Positions 50,219 to 59,125 of a stretch of 64,000 bases of DNA are shown here, piece after piece. The stretch lies in contig JAFZEI010000031.1 in assembly GCA_017560765.1 (NCBI GenBank), positions 1 to 64,000 of the forward strand. Direction: 5' to 3'. The DNA is from Clostridia bacterium. Its GTDB lineage: Bacteria; Bacillota; Clostridia; UBA1212; UBA1255. The position numbers and the translations under genes were made by a program. Under the pieces are notes generated by a model. That model saw only the letters and a list, made by a program, of their open reading frames with translations. It was not told the origin of the DNA and searched no databases. Position 1 is the first letter of the stretch, and each line of letters begins with the position of its first letter.

Positions 50219-52840
50219 ATGAAAAAAATATTATTAATTGACGGTAACAGTATATTAAACAGAGCTTTTTACGGTACTCAAAGCAGTTATTTAAAAAATG
50301 CCGAGGGTATGTATACAGGCGCACTCTTTGGCTTTATGAATATGTATCTTAAACAAATTGAGGAGCTTAGTCCTGAATATTCAGCAGTTGCTTTTGATGT
50401 GAAAGCTCCTACATTCCGTCACGAAAAGTATGCAGAATACAAAGCAGGACGTCATGCCATGCCTCAGGAGCTTGCGATGCAGTTCCCGGTTGCAAAAGAA
50501 CTTATGGATGCAATGGGCATTGCAAGACTTGAGCTTCCCGGTTATGAGGCTGATGACTTACTTGGCACTTACGCAAGGCGTGCAACAGAAGAAAATTTAA
50601 AATGTTACATCATGACAGGTGATAGAGATTCGCTTCAGCTTGTTAGCGAAAATGTACACGTGCTTCTTTGCTCCACGCAAAAGGGTAAACCACATACAGA
50701 CGAGTACGATGTAGCAGCAGTTAAAGAAAAATACGGAGTATTACCCTCACAGCTTATAGATTTAAAGGCGCTTATGGGAGACTCTTCAGACAATATTCCC
50801 GGTGTCCCCGGAGTTGGTGAAAAAACTGCATCTGCACTTATATCACAATACGGTAGTCTTGATGGTGTTTATGAGAATATAGAAAGCATTACAAAGGCAG
50901 CTTTAAAAACAAAATTGTCTGATAATAAAGAGCTTGCGTATTTAAGTCAGTGGCTTGGTAAGATTGAAAGGTTTGTTCCTTGTGATATGCCAATTGAAAA
51001 TATGCTCACGGGAAAAGTAAATCAAGTGTCCTTAAATGAAATGATGGATAGACTTGAATTTAAAGCAATTAAGAAAAAATTGGTAAATATGGGAATCTTA
51101 CAAGAAAACCTTGTTGAGAATTTTTCTGACGAGCAGGAATCAGACGGAATGCTTTCTCTCTTTTCTGTGTTGGCAGATGGAAAAAACGAAGAAGATAAAA
51201 TAAAAGAAATAAGTTGTGAAGAATTTTTGCCGAAAGTAAAAGACAGATTGTACATTTTCGTAAAAGAGTATACAGATGGATTTGCGGAGTTTGACTTATC
51301 ATGCGGAGAAGAAAATGTCATATACAGGAGCAAAAAAGATATAGAACCACAAATAAAAGAGCTGTTTGAAAATCCCAACATAGGCAAAGTGATGTTTGAG
51401 GCAAAGTCTTTTGCTCTGCATCTTTTAAAACAAGACATAAAGATTAAAAATATAATTCATGATTTGTCGGTGGCTGCATATCTTTTGGATTCTACAAGGA
51501 AGTCAGATAATATTGAAGATGTGTGCAGATTTTTAACAGGTAAGCAAATGCCTTTAAATGTAAATATCTTAAAAGCAATGGCTGATTGTGCAGAAGAAAG
51601 ATTAAAAGCAGATGGCATGGAAAAGCTGTATAGTGAAGTTGAAATACCGCTTATTAATGTTTTGGCAGATATAGAAAAACAAGGCTTTAGAGTGGACAGC
51701 AAGATTCTTACTGAGCAGGGAGCAGAAATTGATGCCACAATAGAAAACGACAAGAAAGATATTTTTTCATTAAGCGGGCACGAATTTAATATTAATTCAC
51801 CAAAGCAGCTTGGAACAGTTTTGTTTGAAGAATTAGGCTTAAAAACAGGCAAAAAAACAAAAAGCGGATATTCAACAGGACAGGAAGTATTGGAGTCATT
51901 AGCTTTAGAGCATCCTATAATACCACTTATAATGGAATACAGGCAAAATACGAAATTAAAATCCACTTATATAGACGGCCTTTTGAATGTTATTAATCCT
52001 GAAACACAACGTGTTTATTCATGTTTTAACCAGACTGTAACAGCAACGGGAAGATTAAGCAGTACGGAGCCGAATTTACAGAATATTCCTGTGAGAACAG
52101 AAATTGGAAAATTAATACGCAAGGCTTTTTTGCCTGCAGATGATAATCACATTCTTATAGATGCAGACTATTCCCAGATTGAACTGCGTGTGCTTGCTCA
52201 CATGTCACAAGACGAGGCTATGTGCAAGGCATTCAAGGAAGATATGGATATACACACCATAACAGCGGCACAAGTAAACGGTATTCCGCCGGAAATGGTC
52301 ACACCCCAAATGAGGAGCAGTGCAAAAGCAGTGAATTTCGGCATAGTATATGGCATTAGTGACTTCGGGCTTGCGCGCGACTTGGGAATTTCCGTTTACG
52401 AAGCAAAAAAATACATTGCAAGCTATTTTAAACAGTATCCGGGAATTGAAGCTTTTATCAATGAACTTGTAGCTAAAGCAAAAGAAAAAGGTTATGCAGA
52501 AACATTGCTGGGCCGCAGAAGATATTTACCGGAGCTTACTTCACCCAAATATATGATTCGCCAGTTTGGCCAGAGAGTAGCAATGAATATGCCGATACAA
52601 GGCACAGCCGCTGACATTATTAAAATTGCAATGATTCGCACATTTGAAGCCTTGGAAAAAGGTGGATATAAGTCAAAATTGATTTTACAAGTTCACGATG
52701 AGCTTTTGATTGATGCGTTGAAAACGGAACAGCAAGCTGTTGTTGAGATTCTTACGGAATGTATGCAAAATGCTTTTGAGCTTGCGGTGCCACTTAAGGT
52801 GGATGTTCACGCTGCAGACAGTTGGTACGAATGTAAATAA
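50219..52840 (+). CDS. polA: DNA polymerase I
   Basis: PolA fills gaps and removes RNA primers. The 873 residues have the 5'-nuclease domain (about 1-290: LLIDGNSILNRAFYG, GYEADDLLGT, GDRDSLQL, GDSSDNIPGVPGVGEKTA) and a degenerate 3'-5' exonuclease domain (about 310-480) without the metal-binding Asp/Glu set, so proofreading is unlikely. The polymerase domain follows (about 490-873: DYSQIELRVLAH, SSAKAVNFGIVYGIS, QVHDELLID). The lost proofreading is usual in Bacillus-type enzymes. AAGAGGT precedes the ATG. coaE follows, as often in Firmicutes. Confidence 0.97.
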   Translation: MKKILLIDGNSILNRAFYGTQSSYLKNAEGMYTGALFGFMNMYLKQIEELSPEYSAVAFDVKAPTFRHEKYAEYKAGRHAMPQELAMQFPVAKELMDAMGIARLELPGYEADDLLGTYARRATEENLKCYIMTGDRDSLQLVSENVHVLLCSTQKGKPHTDEYDVAAVKEKYGVLPSQLIDLKALMGDSSDNIPGVPGVGEKTASALISQYGSLDGVYENIESITKAALKTKLSDNKELAYLSQWLGKIERFVPCDMPIENMLTGKVNQVSLNEMMDRLEFKAIKKKLVNMGILQENLVENFSDEQESDGMLSLFSVLADGKNEEDKIKEISCEEFLPKVKDRLYIFVKEYTDGFAEFDLSCGEENVIYRSKKDIEPQIKELFENPNIGKVMFEAKSFALHLLKQDIKIKNIIHDLSVAAYLLDSTRKSDNIEDVCRFLTGKQMPLNVNILKAMADCAEERLKADGMEKLYSEVEIPLINVLADIEKQGFRVDSKILTEQGAEIDATIENDKKDIFSLSGHEFNINSPKQLGTVLFEELGLKTGKKTKSGYSTGQEVLESLALEHPIIPLIMEYRQNTKLKSTYIDGLLNVINPETQRVYSCFNQTVTATGRLSSTEPNLQNIPVRTEIGKLIRKAFLPADDNHILIDADYSQIELRVLAHMSQDEAMCKAFKEDMDIHTITAAQVNGIPPEMVTPQMRSSAKAVNFGIVYGISDFGLARDLGISVYEAKKYIASYFKQYPGIEAFINELVAKAKEKGYAETLLGRRRYLPELTSPKYMIRQFGQRVAMNMPIQGTAADIIKIAMIRTFEALEKGGYKSKLILQVHDELLIDALKTEQQAVVEILTECMQNAFELAVPLKVDVHAADSWYECK

Positions 52841-52857
52841 TTTATGGAGATGTTTTT

Positions 52858-53454
52858 ATGAGAGTTTTAGGTGTTACCGGCGGAACCGGTTGCGGCAAAT
52901 CAGTTGTTTGCCGAATTTTAAAAGAACAAGGCGGCAAAATAATTGATGCTGACAAAATAACCAGGAAATTACAAGAGCCCGGAGAAGTTGTTTATGACGA
53001 GATTCGTGATTTTTTCGGTAGTGAAATAATATTGCCTGAGGGCGGTATTGACCGTAAAAAGCTTGGTGCAATTGTTTTTTCCGACATAGCTAAAAGACGT
53101 GCTTTGAATGATATTGTACATAGCAGAGTTTCGCAAGAAATTAAAAGAAGAATAGCAAAGTATGAAGAAGAAGGCAATATTCCGTTTGTTGTTTTGGATG
53201 TGCCGCTTCCGATAGAGGAAGGCTTTTTTGACACAGCCAATTGCATTTGGGCAGTTGTTGCGAATAATGACCTTAGAGTAGCAAGGCTTGTAAAAAGAAT
53301 GGGCATAACAGAAAAAGAAGCAGAAGCAAGAATTTATGCTCAAATGACTAATAGAGAGTACGAGGATATTGCCGATGTTACAATCCTCAATGAGGGCGAT
53401 GTTTTTGAATTAAAAAGTCTCGTTTTGTATGAGCTAAAAAGATTTTTGGCATAA
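52858..53454 (+). CDS. coaE: Dephospho-CoA kinase
   Basis: CoaE phosphorylates the 3'-OH of dephospho-CoA, the last step of CoA synthesis. The 198 residues show the P-loop GVTGGTGCGKS (about 5-15), IIDADKITRKL, FVVLDVPLPIEEGF, and RLVKRMGITEKEAEARIYAQM of the lid region. The length fits. It starts 17 nt after polA with ATGGAG upstream. Confidence 0.96.
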   Translation: MRVLGVTGGTGCGKSVVCRILKEQGGKIIDADKITRKLQEPGEVVYDEIRDFFGSEIILPEGGIDRKKLGAIVFSDIAKRRALNDIVHSRVSQEIKRRIAKYEEEGNIPFVVLDVPLPIEEGFFDTANCIWAVVANNDLRVARLVKRMGITEKEAEARIYAQMTNREYEDIADVTILNEGDVFELKSLVLYELKRFLA

Positions 53455-53468
53455 TTTAAGAGGTTTTT

Positions 53469-55193
53469 ATGAGAACAAAGAATTTAGTGAAACGTACCAT
53501 GCCATATTATAAAAAGTATTGGAAATCCATGGTTTTTGACTTGTTTTGTGCAGGCTTGACTACGATTTGCGAGCTTGTGTTACCGCTGATAATTAAGTAT
53601 TTTACAAATACAGCCATTGAAGATGTAAGTCTTTTGACAGTAAGAATAATTCTTACGCTCGGCGGCACGTATATCGCTTTGCGTATAATAGATGCGGCGG
53701 CAAATTATTATATGGCATCTTATGGTCATATAATGGGAACAAAAATAGAAACCGATATGAGACGCGATATGTTTAATCATTTGCAAAAGCTGTCTTTCAC
53801 GTATTATGACAGCGCAAAAGTAGGACAGATAATGTCTCGTATTACAACGGATTTATTCGATATTACTGAATTTTCGCACCATTGCCCCGAAGAGTTTTTT
53901 ATTGCCGGCATAAAAATTGCAGTATCATTTATTATTTTGATGAATGTAAACGTGTGGCTCACGCTTATAATGTTTGCTGTTCTGCCCCTTATGTTTGCAG
54001 TTACGTCAAAAGTGCGCCAAAAAATGAAAGAGGCATTTCAAGAACAAAGAGCTCAGTGCGGAGAACTTAATGCTAAGGTAGAGGATAGTCTTTTGGGCAT
54101 ACGAGTTGTAAAATCTTTTGCTAACGAAACGATAGAAAAGGAAAAATTTGCACAGGGCAATAAATCGTTCTTTAATGTAAAAGCAAAAGCATATAAATAT
54201 ATGGGCGCTTTCAGCACAACCACACGAGTGTTTGACGGAATAATGTACATACTTGTAGTTATGGTAGGTGCCGTATTTATGATAAAGGGTTACATCAAAC
54301 CCGGAGATTATGTTGCATACTTACTGTATGTTTCAACCTTGCTGGCTTCTGTAAGACGAATTATTGAATTTATGGAGCAATTCCAGCGCGGAATGACGGG
54401 AATTGAGCGCTTTGCAGAGATTATGGACATTAAGCCGGACATCACTGACTCGAAGGATGCACAGGCGCTTACTGATGTAAAGGGCGACATTGAATTTAAA
54501 AACGTTACTTTTGGCTACGATGAGAATTCCGTATTATCAGACATCAACCTCAAAGTAGAAAAGGGCAGCAGTGTTGCGCTTGTAGGACCTTCAGGAGGGG
54601 GCAAAACCACAATGTGCAGCTTGATACCAAGGTTTTACGAGCTTAATTCGGGCGATATTTTAATTGATGGTAAGAGTATAAAGGATATTACGCTGAAATC
54701 ACTCAGAGAGAATATTGGTATTGTTCAGCAGGATGTATATTTGTTTTCAGGAAGCGTTATGGAAAACATTTCCTATGGCAAGCCCGGCGCATCTTTAGAG
54801 GAAATTAAAAAGGCGGCGGAAATGGCAGGTGCTGCTGAGTTTATCGAAAAACTTCCGCAAGGTTATGATACGTATGTTGGAGAACGCGGTGTAAAGCTTT
54901 CGGGAGGGCAGAAGCAGCGTATCAGTATTGCGCGTGTTTTCTTGAAGAATCCGCCTATTTTGATTCTTGATGAGGCAACATCTGCTCTTGATAATGAAAG
55001 TGAAAAAATTGTTCAGGAGTCGCTGGAACGTCTGGCGAAGGGGCGCACTACTTTTACGATTGCTCACAGACTTACTACTGTGCAAAATGCGGCGGAAATA
55101 TTGGTGCTTACTGCAGACGGTATTGTAGAAAGAGGGACTCATTCGGAGTTGTTGGAAAAAAAGGGAATATATTACAATTTGCACAAAAGGTAA
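53469..55193 (+). CDS. ABC-type exporter (fused membrane and ATPase domains)
   Basis: The 574-residue half-transporter has six membrane segments (about 15-310) with the type IV exporter fold and an ATPase domain with GPSGGGKTT (about 376-384), Q-loop QQDVYLF, signature KLSGGQKQRISIARV, Walker B ILILDEATSALD and the switch His in AHRL. It would act as a homodimer or with a partner not seen here. It resembles lipid/multidrug exporters (MsbA/BmrA type); the substrate is unknown. It ends the alaS block. No clear terminator follows. Confidence 0.93.
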   Translation: MRTKNLVKRTMPYYKKYWKSMVFDLFCAGLTTICELVLPLIIKYFTNTAIEDVSLLTVRIILTLGGTYIALRIIDAAANYYMASYGHIMGTKIETDMRRDMFNHLQKLSFTYYDSAKVGQIMSRITTDLFDITEFSHHCPEEFFIAGIKIAVSFIILMNVNVWLTLIMFAVLPLMFAVTSKVRQKMKEAFQEQRAQCGELNAKVEDSLLGIRVVKSFANETIEKEKFAQGNKSFFNVKAKAYKYMGAFSTTTRVFDGIMYILVVMVGAVFMIKGYIKPGDYVAYLLYVSTLLASVRRIIEFMEQFQRGMTGIERFAEIMDIKPDITDSKDAQALTDVKGDIEFKNVTFGYDENSVLSDINLKVEKGSSVALVGPSGGGKTTMCSLIPRFYELNSGDILIDGKSIKDITLKSLRENIGIVQQDVYLFSGSVMENISYGKPGASLEEIKKAAEMAGAAEFIEKLPQGYDTYVGERGVKLSGGQKQRISIARVFLKNPPILILDEATSALDNESEKIVQESLERLAKGRTTFTIAHRLTTVQNAAEILVLTADGIVERGTHSELLEKKGIYYNLHKR

Positions 55194-55311
55194 TTTTTAC
55201 CGGCAAAAAATACTTGCATTGAAAAGATAAATCAGTTAAAATTAAGGCAGTATACTTGTAAAAGGAAATATAATATGTTATGAGTATAAAAATTTTATTG
55301 GAGGTATGGAA

Positions 55312-57012
55312 ATGAAAAAAGTAATTTCATTGGTAATCGCTATTGCGGTTATGGTATCACTTTTTGTTATCCCTGTAAGTGCTGCAGAGCAAGTTATTGA
55401 TTTGTCAACTTTAGACACATACAATTTCCCTGCTGCAGGAATCAATGATGTAGTAGGATTCCACTTTGCTACAGGCGGTACATCAGGAGACAATTCTCTT
55501 GGCACACTTGATCTTAGCGGATATAACATGATGGTTGTTACTTACAGAAACGGTGTTGCACCCGGTATAGGTGTTGCAGATATCGCTCTTGTTAACAGCG
55601 CAAACGAGCAAGTAGGTTTGTTAGAAACTGAAGGTTCAGGCGGTTGGGGATCAGAAGCTATCGGTTACATCGATATAAGCGCAATCACATCAACAAGTGA
55701 TACTTATTCATTCAAATTATTGCCCGGTGCTAATGGTTCTTGGATTACAGGTGTTAAACTTTCAACAGAATCAGGTATTTCTTCTGCTTTAACAAATGCA
55801 AATGCTATAGTAGCAGGCGAAACAAAATTAACACAAGACATTACAGGAACATTGGTTGCTTCTTCAGGCACATATGTTATCGACCTTGCAGGCTTTACAT
55901 GGTCAAATTCAACAGCAGTAGCACTTAACGTAAATGGTGCTGATGTTACAGTTATTGACTCTGTTGGCGGCGGTAAAATTATCGTTACAGCAAACGATGC
56001 AATCGAAGTAAACAGCGGTAAACTTACAACTAAAGGCATTGCAGTTATTTCTGATAACAGCGGCGGAGATGCATTCTTTGTAAACGGTGGTACAACAGTA
56101 ATTGAGGACTGTGATATTTATGCTAAAAAAGCAGGCATTGACGTTTCTCAAAACGGCGACAGCGCAACAATCACTGTAAAAGGCGGTACTTTTGCGGGCA
56201 CATATAGCGAAGAAGAAGTTCGTACTTCTGCTATCGAATTCAGAAATGACAATAAAGAAATTACATTGTTAGGAGATATTACATTTAAGAACAACCTTAT
56301 TCTTCGCAGAAATGAAGCAACAAAAGCTTTGACAGATCTTATTACAGCAGGAACAGACAGCACAATAACATATGGTGCTGATGCGACTGTAGAAGGCTAT
56401 GAAAATTATAAAGCTAATACAATTGAGTATGCTTACACAGGTACAGGCGAGCCTGTAGATCCTTCTGATCCCACAGATCCTTCTGAGCCTTCAGATCCTT
56501 CTGATCCCACAGATCCTTCTGAGCCCGGCACACCTGATAAAGATGTAGAAATCGATGTAAATGCTCTTCCTGATGCATCAGAGTATAAAGCAGCAGGATA
56601 CGAAGATAAAGTTCTTATTGTCAACAAAGAATTATCACTCGGCACTCATAATCTTAAAGGATGCAAGAAAATAGTATTATCATACGGTGCAGACAAATCA
56701 GCTCCTCTCGGAGATCATGATGTTTATATTAAAGATGCATCAGGCAACGTAATCGGTAAAGCTCGTCTTACTGCTGCAAGCACCAACTGGGCAGGCGGCT
56801 CACAAGATGTTGCTATAGAGATTAACTCTGATTACAATGGTGAAATCTTTGTTGCAAAAGATGAATTCGGTCACCAAATTGCTGTTAGCGCAGCTAAATT
56901 GGTTTATGCTGCAGGTTCTGACGTTGCTACAGGCGATGTTATGCCTTTTGTAATTCTTATTGCAGCAGCAGCTTTTGTTGTTACAATTCTTTCTAAGAAA
57001 AGAGCTTTTTAA
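55312..57012 (+). CDS. Secreted surface protein with beta-helix-like repeats and C-terminal membrane segment (566 residues)
   Basis: The signal peptide (about 1-24, ending VSAAE) is followed by a beta-rich domain (about 25-150), a region of short beta-strand repeats (about 160-370: ADVTVIDSVGGGKIIVTANDAIEVNSGKLTTKGIAVI...TVIEDCDIYAKKAGIDVSQNG...TITVKGGTFAG) that looks like a right-handed beta-helix, an Asp/Pro/Ser/Thr repeat linker, another beta-rich domain, and VATGD before a membrane segment with a KKRAF tail. The VATGD motif is reminiscent of variant sortase signals but does not match LPXTG. No catalytic residues are recognised. ATG 55312 stands 7 nt after GGAGG; ATG 55306 is too close to it. 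Confidence 0.85.
   Translation: MKKVISLVIAIAVMVSLFVIPVSAAEQVIDLSTLDTYNFPAAGINDVVGFHFATGGTSGDNSLGTLDLSGYNMMVVTYRNGVAPGIGVADIALVNSANEQVGLLETEGSGGWGSEAIGYIDISAITSTSDTYSFKLLPGANGSWITGVKLSTESGISSALTNANAIVAGETKLTQDITGTLVASSGTYVIDLAGFTWSNSTAVALNVNGADVTVIDSVGGGKIIVTANDAIEVNSGKLTTKGIAVISDNSGGDAFFVNGGTTVIEDCDIYAKKAGIDVSQNGDSATITVKGGTFAGTYSEEEVRTSAIEFRNDNKEITLLGDITFKNNLILRRNEATKALTDLITAGTDSTITYGADATVEGYENYKANTIEYAYTGTGEPVDPSDPTDPSEPSDPSDPTDPSEPGTPDKDVEIDVNALPDASEYKAAGYEDKVLIVNKELSLGTHNLKGCKKIVLSYGADKSAPLGDHDVYIKDASGNVIGKARLTAASTNWAGGSQDVAIEINSDYNGEIFVAKDEFGHQIAVSAAKLVYAAGSDVATGDVMPFVILIAAAAFVVTILSKKRAF
56458..56525 (+). repeat. Tandem 36-nt coding repeat (Asp-Pro-Ser/Thr linker)
   Basis: One full 36-nt unit (56458-56493) and 32 nt of an exact second copy (56494-56525) encode DPSDPTDPSEPS-type residues. 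Identity at DNA level, including the third codon positions, indicates recent duplication and slippage-prone length variation. Confidence 0.9.
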
Positions 57013-57047
57013 TTAAAATAAAAGCTAAATAACATGTAGCTTATTTG

Positions 57048-57088
57048 ATACGACTCTAATCATACGATTAGGGTCGTATTTGTATTTT
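57048..57088 (+). terminator. Terminator of the beta-helix surface protein gene
   Basis: A 14-bp stem (57048-57061 with 57066-57079, one G-U pair) around the loop ATAC, followed by TTGTATTTT. Confidence 0.85.
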
Positions 57089-57099
57089 AGATAATTTTG

Positions 57100-57128
57100 T
57101 TGCAAATGAATTTGTTTAGAGGTATAAT
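57100..57128 (+). promoter_or_regulatory. Promoter of the 419-residue lipoprotein gene
   Basis: TTGCAA (57100-57105), 17-nt spacer, TATAAT (57123-57128), 46 nt before ATG 57175. Confidence 0.8.
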
Positions 57129-57174
57129 CTATGTGCATGTAAAATATGCAGATTTTTTATTGAGGAGTGATTAT

Positions 57175-58434
57175 ATGAAAAGAATTTTCGCTTTAGTATT
57201 GGTTTTGGCTTTGGCAATCGGTTGCCTTGCCGGTTGTGGAGAAGACAAAAAGATCAAAGATAACAATAACGGCAAGGATGAAGCACCATCAAGCGAAAAG
57301 ACAGAAGTCATGACATTTAATGAGATTTCTGAAACAGTTTCTAAATTATCAAAAGGTTCAGAAATTGATATTAAGCTGTCTGTGGCAGTTAAGCCTGTTT
57401 TTAATGAAACATTTACAGAAAGTGATTTCCTTGCACAGGTTAATGGTTTGTTAAGTAAGAATTCTAAAGGACTGTATGAGATTCCTGTATCTATTAAGGG
57501 ATTTATAAGTGATTCCGTTGCAGAGCTTAAATTAAAAGTGGCTGAACGTGAAGTGTCAGATATTATTGTTGCTGAAGAAAAGGCTTACCTTAATGCAAAG
57601 AGCTTCTTTAACTTTTTCATATCTTTTGCCGGTGTTGAGCTTGTATGGCCTTGTGAGAATGATTACATAGATATTGTATCATTTGTAGAGTATTATCAAA
57701 ATATGATGGCACAGCAAATGCCCGAAGATAATTATGACATCAATACAGAATGGTCTGATGAAGGTGATCTTTTTGCCGAAAATTCAGCCGTTTCGTTGGG
57801 AGGTATTGCTTTCCTTGATGAAGAGACCAAGCAACAGATTATGAACGTAATAGAAGTATTAAAAACAGCAATTCCTGAGACAATGCTTAATTCGATTGTT
57901 AATCAAATTGTAAATATAGCAGAAAGCAACAAGGTTATTTCTAAACACGAAGACCATATATCTTTCAAATTGGATAAAACAAATATAAAGGGATTTGCAT
58001 TGGCTATAGCAGGTGTGGTACGTACTAACGGTGCTGATTTAATTGATTTGGTGATGCAAGCAATTAAGAATTCTGACAAGTTTGATGAAGAAATGAAAGA
58101 AGGTATGACATCAGGCTACGATAAAGAAGAAGTTAAAAAAGAAATAGAGGAGACTCTGAATGAAGCCGAACTTAGTAAAACACTTGATACGTTTGTCAGT
58201 GAAATAGGAGATTCGCATTTGAATGTAACCGTAGGGGCAAATGATACAAAGGCTACACTTCTTGTTGATATTCTCATAGACGGTCAAGCAGCAGAGGAAT
58301 CTGAATCTGATATTTCACAATTAGCAATTGTTTTTGAGGCAGAATGTGCAGTAAAAGAAGTTCCGGAGATTAAAGCTCCCGCAAAAGTTCTTACAGTGGC
58401 AGAGATTAATACTTTGTTTGCACTTCTTGCATGA
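57175..58434 (+). CDS. Lipoprotein of unknown function (419 residues)
   Basis: The signal peptide ends in the lipobox CLAGC (lipidated Cys about residue 20), followed by a charged Lys/Asp/Asn/Glu linker (about 21-45). The rest mixes beta strands and amphipathic helices, with FNEISETVSKLSKGSEIDIKLSVAV and a C-terminal DTFVSEIGDSHLNVTVGANDTKATLLVDILIDGQ. It is possibly a lipoprotein with a LolA-like or DUF-type fold, but no motif decides this. GAGGAGTGA precedes the ATG. It has its own promoter and terminator, so it is a single-gene unit. Confidence 0.85.
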   Translation: MKRIFALVLVLALAIGCLAGCGEDKKIKDNNNGKDEAPSSEKTEVMTFNEISETVSKLSKGSEIDIKLSVAVKPVFNETFTESDFLAQVNGLLSKNSKGLYEIPVSIKGFISDSVAELKLKVAEREVSDIIVAEEKAYLNAKSFFNFFISFAGVELVWPCENDYIDIVSFVEYYQNMMAQQMPEDNYDINTEWSDEGDLFAENSAVSLGGIAFLDEETKQQIMNVIEVLKTAIPETMLNSIVNQIVNIAESNKVISKHEDHISFKLDKTNIKGFALAIAGVVRTNGADLIDLVMQAIKNSDKFDEEMKEGMTSGYDKEEVKKEIEETLNEAELSKTLDTFVSEIGDSHLNVTVGANDTKATLLVDILIDGQAAEESESDISQLAIVFEAECAVKEVPEIKAPAKVLTVAEINTLFALLA

Positions 58435-58460
58435 TTGTGATTCAAATTCTATGTATGTCA

Positions 58461-58491
58461 AAGGAGCTGTTTTATGCAGCTCCTTTTTTTT
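58461..58491 (+). terminator. Terminator of the 419-residue lipoprotein gene
   Basis: AAGGAGCTG (58461-58469), 7-nt loop, CAGCTCCTT (58477-58485), then T-run. It reaches the last bases of spoVT on the other strand. Confidence 0.9.
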
Positions 58492-59041
58492 ATTGTTCAA
58501 GCTGCTTGCCTATTATTGCCGCTGCAGATTGAGTAAGCTTTGCTTCTGTATCACCAATTGTCTTTCGTGTGTCAGGAGAAAACATAATCACTGAACCGAC
58601 AGGGTCTCCGTGAGAAATTATCGGTGTGCCTACGAATGACATCATTTTATCTCCGCTTATATCTTCTAAAATAGGGAAGAAATCTGTTCTTCTGTCAGGG
58701 GCAATGAATGTAGTCCTGTCTTCCATAGCTTGTTCTAATTGCCTTGTAATTCTTTTGCCGCTAAAATCTTTCTTGGATACACCTGAAACTGCCACTACGG
58801 AATCTCTGTCAGTAATACAAGTTGGATAACCTGCGGTTTTTGCAAGGCTGTCTGCAAATTGTAATGCAAATTCATTTAAATCACTCATTACAGAGTGTTT
58901 TCTTAACACTATTTCGCCATTTTCTCCGGTGTAGATTTCTACCGGATCTCCCTCACGCAGGCGCAAAGTTCGGCGTATTTCTTTTGGTATGACTATTCTG
59001 CCGAGTTCATCGATTCTTCTTACTATTCCTGTTGCTTTCAT
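58490..59041 (-). CDS. spoVT: Stage V sporulation protein T
   Basis: SpoVT is a transcription regulator that tunes sigma-G-dependent genes in the forespore. The 183 residues have the AbrB-like swapped-hairpin DNA-binding domain (MKATGIVRRIDELGRIVIPKEIRRTLRLREGD, about 1-50) and a GAF-like C-terminal domain (about 60-180). This length and layout distinguish it from the short AbrB. It marks the organism as an endospore former or a recent descendant of one. The start at 59041 follows minus-strand AAGGAG, which is itself buried in a hairpin (59053-59096). Confidence 0.96.
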   Translation of the reverse strand: MKATGIVRRIDELGRIVIPKEIRRTLRLREGDPVEIYTGENGEIVLRKHSVMSDLNEFALQFADSLAKTAGYPTCITDRDSVVAVSGVSKKDFSGKRITRQLEQAMEDRTTFIAPDRRTDFFPILEDISGDKMMSFVGTPIISHGDPVGSVIMFSPDTRKTIGDTEAKLTQSAAAIIGKQLEQ

Positions 59042-59052
59042 ATATAAAAAAC

Positions 59053-59096
59053 TCCTTGCTTTACAAATTGTGTTGTTATTATCTGTAAAACAAGGA
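59053..59096 (-). promoter_or_regulatory. spoVT leader hairpin covering the Shine-Dalgarno sequence
   Basis: On the minus strand TCCTTG-T-TTTACA (59096-59084) pairs with TGTAAA-G-CAAGGA (59065-59053), a 12-bp stem with one mismatch. The 3' arm contains most of AAGGAG, the spoVT ribosome binding site, and AGTTTTTT follows. It could sequester the site in long transcripts and/or act as a terminator of the upstream nucleotidase gene. Confidence 0.6.
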
Positions 59097-59125
59097 TTTT
59101 TATACTTCTACAATTTATTTTGTTA

